38,268 nt of DNA. It comes from Vulcanimicrobiota bacterium. Lineage in GTDB: Bacteria > Vulcanimicrobiota > Vulcanimicrobiia > Vulcanimicrobiales > Vulcanimicrobiaceae. The notes beneath the pieces are model-generated. The model was not told where the DNA came from, ran no database searches, and saw only the letters and a program-made list of their open reading frames with translations. Each line of letters opens with the position of its first letter. Positions within the stretch are counted from its first letter, which is position 1. The position numbers and the translations under genes were made by a program. The stretch lies in assembly GCA_027459845.1 (NCBI GenBank), contig DAIDGS010000128.1:1-38268 (forward strand), written 5' to 3'. This document shows positions 33,641-38,268 of the stretch, piece after piece.

Positions 33641-34567
33641 ATGAAACACGTCTTCGCTGCGCTGGGTGTGGCCGCGACGATCGTCGGCTTCGCGGCCTGC
33701 GCCGGCACCGACGGATCGATGCCGCGCGCACCGCTCTTATCCGCCGAGCACACACCGGGTAACGTCATGCGCACGACGGTCGCATGGGGCACGGTGGTGA
33801 GCGATCCCGACGGCACGGCGCTGGTCGGCGTCCCGGTGCGCCTCTATCGCTGGAAACCGTGTCCGCTCGCGCACAAGGCGTTTCACTGTCCACCCCCGAT
33901 CCTGACGACGGCGACCGCTTCCGGCGGGCGCTTTCGCTTTACCGCACCGAACGGACACTATCTGCTGGTCATCGGCAGCAACTCGGCACGCGACTTCGAT
34001 CGGGCGACGGTGCACGACAGCGTGCGGCTACGAGGGGGTACCCAGCACTTGCTGGCGCCGGTCTTGCCCACGCCGTCGCCCATCCCGGGCGTAACGTTCT
34101 GGCGGGTGCGCTTGCCGCAGGATCAGTTACACGGGCAGTACCGGCTGACGAAAATCGAAGCGACGCGCGAGGCACCGTGCCTGCGCGACATCGACGCCGA
34201 ACGGCGCGCGCACCATCTCGGTGCGCTGGTGACCGACGAGTGGCTCACCGAAAACGAACGAACGCTGCTGCAAGAGTATCGCCACACGCACGCCGAGGCC
34301 CCGATTCTGCTCGCCGAGTCCGACTGGCATGGTCTGCGGGGTCCCTGTACTGCACCTGTCCGAATGCGGTCGCGAACATCGCCGAGCGGCGTCGCGCCAA
34401 GCATGGACTTCTCCCTATTGCCGCCCGAAGTCAATAGCGCCCTGATGTACGCGGGCGCCGGCGCCGCACCCATGTCGGACGCGGCGTCGGCATGGGAAGG
34501 CTTGGCCGGCGACCTGGCGAGTCTTACCAACGCTCCTCCCGGCGGGAACGTCACCACGTGGCCTTAG
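33641..34567 (+). CDS. Lipoprotein with carboxypeptidase-regulatory-like domain, function unknown
   Basis: A 308-residue protein with a lipobox (VGFAAC, Cys20). Residues 45-140 look like a carboxypeptidase-regulatory or transthyretin-like sandwich (TVVSDPDGTALVGVPVRLYRW, ASGGRFRFTAPNGHYLLVIG). A helical region (residues about 180-225: CLRDIDAERRAHHLGALVTDEW and ENERTLLQEYRHT) and a Ser/Pro-rich C-terminus with WEGLAGDLASLTNAPPGG follow. The helical part weakly resembles the start of a CAP/SCP domain (an R-x-x-H/G spacing), but the conserved His and Glu of CAP are not recognisable. I assign no function. It begins 44 nt after the permease stop. Confidence 0.75.
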   Translation: MKHVFAALGVAATIVGFAACAGTDGSMPRAPLLSAEHTPGNVMRTTVAWGTVVSDPDGTALVGVPVRLYRWKPCPLAHKAFHCPPPILTTATASGGRFRFTAPNGHYLLVIGSNSARDFDRATVHDSVRLRGGTQHLLAPVLPTPSPIPGVTFWRVRLPQDQLHGQYRLTKIEATREAPCLRDIDAERRAHHLGALVTDEWLTENERTLLQEYRHTHAEAPILLAESDWHGLRGPCTAPVRMRSRTSPSGVAPSMDFSLLPPEVNSALMYAGAGAAPMSDAASAWEGLAGDLASLTNAPPGGNVTTWP

Positions 34568-34661
34568 CCGGCAAGAGCCGCGTCGCGTTCCCCGAATCAT
34601 CGCGCCAATCAGCCCCCGCTTGTCGTTGCCCGTGCCGCTTCATTAGAGAGGAGACTCGCCC

Positions 34662-35858
34662 ATGTCGCTCCCTACCGAACGCAATAATCTCGCGCTCTCG
34701 AGCACGCTCGCTCCCGACGACTTGGCGGCTTTAACGCGAATGCTCGAGAGCACCGATCCGCTGGCCGATGCCGTGATTGCGGAGTTGCACGCGCTCGGTC
34801 CTGCGGCCAATCGCACGCTGCACGATGGCCTGGTCAACGGCCGCGCGTCGCTGACCGAGATTCCACCGGCGATCGACGCGCTGCTGGAACAGGTCGAAAC
34901 GCTTCCGGCTTGGGTCGAACCGGACATCATGCGCCGCGGATCGACCGCGTATCTGACGATCGAACCACTTTGGAACGACATCGCGCTGGCGATCGGTTCG
35001 CTGGTGCACATCTATGCTGCGCCGGCGATTGCGAAAGTGCTCGGCAGCACCAATGACCTGGTCGATCCAACCAGTGCCAATCATCGTCTGACCGAGACCG
35101 CCGTGTGGGTCTACAGTACGATGCTCCCGGGTGGGCTCGCACGCGGCGCGCGCGGTTACGTCGGCACGATACAGGTACGCCTCCTGCACGCGCGCATTCG
35201 CGCCTTCAACCTGCAGCGCGGCTGGGATGTCGGTGCCTGGGGCGTCCCCATCAATCAGGCCGATCTCGCGCGGACCTGGCTCGATTTTACCTACACGCCC
35301 TATCGTGCGCTGACGAAGTTCGGCTTCGACTTTACCGATGGCGAAGTGCGCGACGCCTATCACCTCTGGCAGTATCTCGGATATCTGCTCGGCGTCGATG
35401 CGACCATTTACCGGAACGTCGGCAAGCGGACCGATATCAGCACCCATTCCGATGCCGAGAAACTGCTCGCCGTGCTCGAGGCCTCGAACAAAGGTCCCGA
35501 CGACACCTCGCGCCATCTGGTCGCAACGATGATGACGATCATGACGCAGGCGATCGTGGCCTCGCTCAAGACGCCCTTTGCCATGACGAGCGACATTTCG
35601 AACGCCATGCTGCGCTTTCTGCACGGCGACGCGCTGGCCGATCAACTCGGCATCGGCGCAACGAGCTTGACCGCCTTCATGCCGATGCTGGCGTTTGCCA
35701 ATCAAACGACCCGGACGGTGCAGCGCAGCATTCCGGCCGTCTGGCAGCACCTCGGCGACGAGGCCGTAAAGACCTACACCAAACTCATCGAGGAGAACGG
35801 TGCGACGGCCGAGTATCGCGACCGGCTCAACGCGCAAGCGAAGGCGACGACCGCGTGA
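34662..35858 (+). CDS. DUF2236 haem oxygenase, Lcp/MpaB-like
   Basis: A 398-residue helical protein of the oxygenase family that includes latex clearing protein (rubber oxygenase) and fungal MpaB. Family segments seen are ETAVWVYSTMLPGGLARG, TIQVRLLHARIRAF, WGVPINQADLARTWLDFTY and DAYHLWQYLGYLLGVD. H176 in RLLHARIR is the likely axial haem ligand; R142 and T146 lie at the same spacing from it as R164 and T168 from H198 in Lcp of Streptomyces K30. There is no signal peptide, unlike Lcp, so the substrate is probably inside the cell and not rubber. A GAGGAG ribosome site (34648-34653) fixes the ATG. Confidence 0.8.
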   Translation: MSLPTERNNLALSSTLAPDDLAALTRMLESTDPLADAVIAELHALGPAANRTLHDGLVNGRASLTEIPPAIDALLEQVETLPAWVEPDIMRRGSTAYLTIEPLWNDIALAIGSLVHIYAAPAIAKVLGSTNDLVDPTSANHRLTETAVWVYSTMLPGGLARGARGYVGTIQVRLLHARIRAFNLQRGWDVGAWGVPINQADLARTWLDFTYTPYRALTKFGFDFTDGEVRDAYHLWQYLGYLLGVDATIYRNVGKRTDISTHSDAEKLLAVLEASNKGPDDTSRHLVATMMTIMTQAIVASLKTPFAMTSDISNAMLRFLHGDALADQLGIGATSLTAFMPMLAFANQTTRTVQRSIPAVWQHLGDEAVKTYTKLIEENGATAEYRDRLNAQAKATTA

Positions 35859-35872
35859 TGCAGCCGGTTGGT

Positions 35873-35902
35873 TTGACAGCGTTTGCGGCGACGTGATAGC
35901 GT
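35873..35902 (+). promoter_or_regulatory. Sigma-70-type promoter of the cystathionine gene
   Basis: A consensus TTGACA (35873-35878) is followed after 18 bp by TAGCGT (35897-35902). Transcription would begin near 35909, about 165 nt before the gene, giving the attenuator leader. The promoter lies just after the stop of the DUF2236 gene. Confidence 0.6.
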
Positions 35903-35941
35903 AGGGCCTACGATGCGCGACCGCCTTCGTTCCGACGTTCC

Positions 35942-35986
35942 ATGCGTTTCATGATGCGCTGCGCCCTTTGGCGTCGGTGGGGATAA
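35942..35986 (+). CDS. Candidate attenuator leader peptide (Met-Met, Cys, two Trp)
   Basis: A 14-codon frame MRFMMRCALWRRWG ends in TAA at 35984. It is too short to be more than a candidate and has no Shine-Dalgarno site. Its value is its place: the sulfur-amino-acid codons (ATG ATG at 35951-35956, TGC at 35960) precede the segment CGGTGGGG (35975-35982) that can pair with the terminator's left arm. An even earlier 13-codon frame (ATG 35913, MRDRLRSDVPCVS) ends at TGA 35952, overlapping ATG 35951 in the ATGA form, so a coupled pair of leader peptides is possible. Confidence 0.4.
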   Translation: MRFMMRCALWRRWG

Positions 35987-36060
35987 CGGCTGCTCGGTTT
36001 CGCAACCAACCTTTGAGCAACGACCCCTCACCGATGCGGTGGGGGGTCTTGCTTTTTCTT
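35960..36060 (+). terminator. Attenuator: antiterminator segment and intrinsic terminator
   Basis: The terminator is GACCCCTCACCG (36022-36033), a 3-nt loop, and CGGTGGGGGGTC (36037-36048), a 12-bp stem with one wobble pair, then a T-rich run to 36060. An upstream copy of the right arm's first part, CGGTGGGG (35975-35982), can pair with CCCC-CACCG of the left arm with one bulged base, forming an exclusive alternative. A third hairpin (GCGCC, CTTT, GGCGT near 35961-35974) competes with that upstream segment. This is the three-state layout of amino-acid attenuators. The ribosome site of the gene begins just after the T-run. Confidence 0.65.
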
Positions 36061-36075
36061 GTAGGAGTGCAACGC

Positions 36076-37368
36076 ATGCCGAATCGATCTTCCGGCCACC
36101 CTACATCCGCTCTGGGCTTCGCCACGCGCGCGGTCTGGGCGGGAGGGGAGCCGTGTCCACATACCGGCGCGACGGTCGCGCCGGTCTACCTTTCGTCCAC
36201 CTTCACGCTGCCCGACGTGGGCGTCACCAAGGGTTACGACTACTCGCGCACGGCCAACCCGACGCGCGCGCGCCTCGAAGCGCAGCTCGCCGATCTGGAG
36301 GGTGCGCGCTTTGCGGTCGCGTTCGCATCCGGCATGGCCGCGATCGCCGGCGTGACCGCGCTGCTCGCACCGGGCGACCACGTGGTTGCAACGCGCGATC
36401 TCTACGGCGGAACCCACCGGCTGTTCACGACCGTGCTGGCCCGTTACGGAATCGCGATCAGCTTCGTCGATGCGACCGACCCGGCGTGCGTGGCGGCGGC
36501 CCTGCGTCCGCAGACGCGCCTGATCTGGCTCGAGACGCCGAGCAACCCGACGTTGCGATTGGCCGATGTTGCCGCGATCGCCGCCGGCAAGGGCGGGGCG
36601 CTGCTTGCGGTCGACAGCACGTTTGCCTCTCCGGCCGTGCAGCAGCCGTTGGCGCAAGGCGCCGACCTGGTCGTCCACTCGACCACCAAATATCTCAGCG
36701 GCCACAGCGACGTGCTGGGCGGCGTCGTCGTCGTCGACGATCCGGAGCTGCACGCGCGCATCGCCTACCATCAGAATGCGGCCGGCGCGACGGCCGGTCC
36801 CTGGGATGCCTATCTCGTGCAACGCGGCGTCAAGACGCTCGGGCTGCGGATGAAGGCCCACGCCGAGAACGCGCAGGCGGTCGCCGAGTTTCTGGCGGCG
36901 CGCGCCGACGTTGCCGAGGTCCACTACCCGGGTCTCGCCGGCCACCCGCAGCACGCCCTCGCCCGGCGCCAGATGCGGGGGTTCGGCGGCATCGTCGCCT
37001 TCCGGCCGGCCGGTGGGCCGGCGCGGGCGCGTGCGCTCGCGCGCGCGACCCGGCTTTTTGCGCTGGCCGTCTCGCTGGGCGGCGTGGAGTCGCTGATCTG
37101 CATCCCGGCGGCCATGACGCACGCCTCCCTCACGGCCGACCAACGGGCCGCCCTCGGCATCGGCGACGACCTCATCCGGCTTTCGGTCGGGATCGAGGAC
37201 GCCCCGGACCTGATCGCCGACTTATCTCGTGCTTTGGATGGCTGCCCCCTTGGCATTTCCAGTCCGTCCTGGTATATTGACGCCCTAGGCAATCGAAGTC
37301 GGTTATCATCTCAGGTGCTAGGCGAGTCGATTCCAAAACACAACCCTAATCCGAGGAGTCCTCGTTAA
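36076..37368 (+). CDS. Cystathionine gamma-synthase / gamma-lyase family PLP enzyme
   Basis: A cytosolic PLP enzyme of transsulfuration. PLP lysine is K205 in STTKYLSGHSD; YDYSRTANPTRARLE, ASGMAAIAGV, ETPSNPTLRL and SLGGVESLICIPAAMTHAS are family motifs. The sequence does not separate cystathionine gamma-synthase (MetB) from gamma-lyase or methionine gamma-lyase; control by an apparent Met/Cys attenuator favours a biosynthetic role. The protein has 430 residues, about 40 more than typical: after DLIADLSRALDG a Ser/Pro-rich tail runs through the promoter of the next gene. ATG 36076 is set by AGGAG (36063-36067); an upstream frame to 35968 would translate the terminator and is unlikely. Confidence 0.88.
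   Translation: MPNRSSGHPTSALGFATRAVWAGGEPCPHTGATVAPVYLSSTFTLPDVGVTKGYDYSRTANPTRARLEAQLADLEGARFAVAFASGMAAIAGVTALLAPGDHVVATRDLYGGTHRLFTTVLARYGIAISFVDATDPACVAAALRPQTRLIWLETPSNPTLRLADVAAIAAGKGGALLAVDSTFASPAVQQPLAQGADLVVHSTTKYLSGHSDVLGGVVVVDDPELHARIAYHQNAAGATAGPWDAYLVQRGVKTLGLRMKAHAENAQAVAEFLAARADVAEVHYPGLAGHPQHALARRQMRGFGGIVAFRPAGGPARARALARATRLFALAVSLGGVESLICIPAAMTHASLTADQRAALGIGDDLIRLSVGIEDAPDLIADLSRALDGCPLGISSPSWYIDALGNRSRLSSQVLGESIPKHNPNPRSPR
37250..37278 (+). promoter_or_regulatory. Strong sigma-70-type promoter inside the 3' end of the cystathionine gene
   Basis: TTGGCA (37250-37255) and TATATT (37273-37278) are separated by exactly 17 bp. Transcription would start near 37285 and give a leader of about 90 nt for the zinc-ribbon gene. 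This is the best promoter match in the window. Confidence 0.65.
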
Positions 37369-37373
37369 ACCAC
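37285..37373 (+). promoter_or_regulatory. 5' leader of the zinc-ribbon gene with hairpin over the ribosome site
   Basis: The leader holds an imperfect direct repeat (CTAGGCAATCGA at 37285-37296 and CTAGGCGAGTCGA at 37319-37331), which also gives an AATCGA/TCGATT stem. Further on is a small hairpin CGAGG-AGT-CCTCG (37352-37364). The only Shine-Dalgarno-like sequence, GAGGAG (37353-37358), lies inside this hairpin and 15 nt from the ATG. Folding may therefore control translation; this is inference. Confidence 0.4.
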
Positions 37374-37703
37374 ATGTACCAAGATGAAATTCTGAGCTGC
37401 GTCGATTGCGCGCGTGAGTTTACCTTCACGTCGGGCGAGCAGCAGTTCTACGCTACCAAAGGCTTCCAGAACAAGCCGAATCGTTGTCCCGACTGTCGTG
37501 CGGCCCGTAAGGCGTCGCAGGGCGGCGGTGGCGGCGGCGGCGGTCGCTCCGGCGGTGGCCGTGGCGGCTTCGGCGGCCAGCGCGAGATGTTCAAGGCGAC
37601 CTGCAGCCAGTGCGGCGGCGTAGCCGAGGTCCCGTTCCAACCGCGGGGCGATAAGCCGGTCTACTGCCGCGACTGCTTCGCCAGTCGTCCGTCGTACCGC
37701 TAA
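37374..37703 (+). CDS. Double zinc-ribbon protein with RGG-like linker
   Basis: A 109-residue protein with two zinc ribbons. The first (residues 9-41) is LSCVDCAREFTFTSGEQQFY followed by NKPNRCPDCRAARK, the pattern of the probable zinc-ribbon domain zf-trcl. The second (about 77-105) is KATCSQCGGVAEVPFQP followed by KPVYCRDCFASR. They are joined by a Gly-rich linker with RSGGGRGG repeats, like RGG boxes of RNA-binding proteins. Such small proteins are often abundant and are suspected to bind nucleic acid, but no function is established. Its own strong promoter and downstream hairpins show it is a separate, probably highly expressed unit. Confidence 0.85.
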   Translation: MYQDEILSCVDCAREFTFTSGEQQFYATKGFQNKPNRCPDCRAARKASQGGGGGGGGRSGGGRGGFGGQREMFKATCSQCGGVAEVPFQPRGDKPVYCRDCFASRPSYR

Positions 37704-37770
37704 ATCGACGTTACGCGTCGATCGACCAGATCACACCGAGAGGGTCCGCAGTTCGCTGCGGGCCCTCTTC
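37704..37770 (+). terminator. Tandem hairpins, probable terminator of the zinc-ribbon gene
   Basis: Directly after the stop codon is ATCGACG-TTACG-CGTCGAT (37704-37722). A second, stronger stem of 13 bp with one wobble and a TTCG loop follows (37739-37768: AGAGGGTCCGCAG and CTGCGGGCCCTCT). The bases after it are only mildly T-rich; a TTTTT run appears 16 nt later. Taken together this is a likely terminator separating the zinc-ribbon gene from the desaturase. Confidence 0.65.
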
Positions 37771-37792
37771 TCACGTTGACGGGATTTTTCGC

Positions 37793-38268
37793 ATGAGAGG
37801 CGTCGCTGTCGGCCATCGGCCGAACGTTCCCAACGGTCTCGGGTTACTCTTCATCCATCTCGGCGCGCTGCTTGCGTTCTTCCCCGCATTTTTTTCGTGG
37901 GAAGCGCTGGCGCTGGCCGCCGGGCTCGCCTACGCAACCGGAGTGCTCGGCGTCACGCTGAACTTCCATCGGACGCTCACCCATCGCAGCCTGCGCATGC
38001 GCAAACCGCTCGAGTACTTCAGCGCCTTGCTGGGGACGCTCGCGTTCCAGGGCGATCCGATCTCGTGGGTCGGAACGCATCGCATCCACCACAAGCACTC
38101 GGACCACCGCGGCGATCCGCATACCGTGCGCCGTGGATTGAGTTGGGCGCACGCGCAGTGGCTCTTTCGCACCAATCCGGCCAGCCCGAACCACGCCGAA
38201 AAGCAGCGCATGTGTCCCGACCTCTGCGCGCAGCCGTTCTACCGCGCGCTCACGTACCTGCACGTTCC
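37793..38268 (+). CDS. Fatty-acid (acyl-CoA/lipid) desaturase, 5' part only
   Basis: A membrane di-iron desaturase that introduces a double bond into acyl chains, probably delta-9. The visible 158 residues have two hydrophobic segments (GLGLLFIHLGALLAFFPAFF and ALALAAGLAYATGVLGVTLN), the first histidine box HRTLTH, and the second box HRIHHKHSDHRGDPH with the H-x-x-H-H core. The third box would lie beyond the window edge, so the gene is cut at 38268. The ATG at 37793 follows the terminator of the zinc-ribbon gene by 22 nt; no good ribosome site or separate promoter is visible in that gap. Confidence 0.85.
   Translation, partial: MRGVAVGHRPNVPNGLGLLFIHLGALLAFFPAFFSWEALALAAGLAYATGVLGVTLNFHRTLTHRSLRMRKPLEYFSALLGTLAFQGDPISWVGTHRIHHKHSDHRGDPHTVRRGLSWAHAQWLFRTNPASPNHAEKQRMCPDLCAQPFYRALTYLHV

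Noticed and set aside
35909-36060. SAM-I, SAH or T-box riboswitch before the cystathionine gene
   Set aside because: Short resemblances exist (a GCGCTGC and a GCTCGG as in SAH switches) but the conserved cores and their order are not present; a leader-peptide attenuator explains more of the sequence.
37776-37792. TTGACG before the desaturase as its promoter
   Set aside because: It lies only 11 nt before the ATG, leaving no room for a -10 element and transcription start.

Overview
The window is high-GC bacterial chromosome (roughly two-thirds G+C by eye) with dense, ordinary protein genes and no tRNA, rRNA, insertion sequence or CRISPR array that I can see. It comes from an envelope with an outer membrane (a TonB-type receptor of 1228 aa and many lipoproteins). 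Yet it carries an FhaA/FhaB/PP2C/SEDS block best known from Actinobacteria and housekeeping orders best known from Firmicutes. This mix suits a deep-branching diderm lineage such as Candidatus Eremiobacterota (WPS-2) or a relative; that placement is inference. No gene-free stretch exceeds 300 bases; the longest are 200-419, 35859-36075 and 29691-29854, and each holds regulatory signals.

Layout. 1-199 (minus): start of a lysine-rich histone-like protein, divergent from topA. 420-5914 (plus): topA-trmFO-hslV-hslU, tightly packed. 6038-7124: a small lipoprotein convergent with a YhhN-family membrane protein. 7175-13755 (plus): def-fmt-rsmB followed without a break by a DUF3662+FHA protein, a second FHA protein, a PP2C-like protein that has lost its metal-binding aspartates, a RodA/FtsW-type SEDS protein and a divergent polysaccharide-deacetylase-like protein. 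13826-14314: cytochrome c lipoprotein. 14324-18444 (minus): two large secreted lipoproteins with beta-propeller repeats. 18589-20310 (plus): a Tyr/Gly/Pro-repeat exported protein and a GH16 glucanase lipoprotein.

20300-33596 is the metabolic centre of the window. Two operons diverge from about 29.7-29.85 kb, each beginning with a Rieske oxygenase of the quaternary-ammonium type. Leftward: Rieske oxygenase, secreted BNR/Asp-box propeller, TonB-dependent receptor with carboxypeptidase-regulatory domain, PYROXD2/CrtI-like flavoprotein. Rightward: Rieske oxygenase, monomeric sarcosine-oxidase-like flavoprotein, amino-acid/polyamine/organocation permease. Together they look like an uptake and stepwise oxidative N-demethylation locus for a betaine-like compound; the substrate is not determined by the sequence.

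33641-38268 (plus): a lipoprotein, an Lcp/MpaB-type (DUF2236) haem oxygenase, a cystathionine gamma-synthase/lyase preceded by what looks like a complete transcription attenuator (promoter, leader peptide with Met-Met and Cys, antiterminator, terminator), a small double zinc-ribbon protein with its own strong promoter and terminator, and the start of a fatty-acid desaturase cut by the window end.

The most unusual items are the attenuator at 35873-36060, the paired Rieske operons, and two apparently catalytically dead proteins (PP2C-like and deacetylase-like) flanking the SEDS gene.
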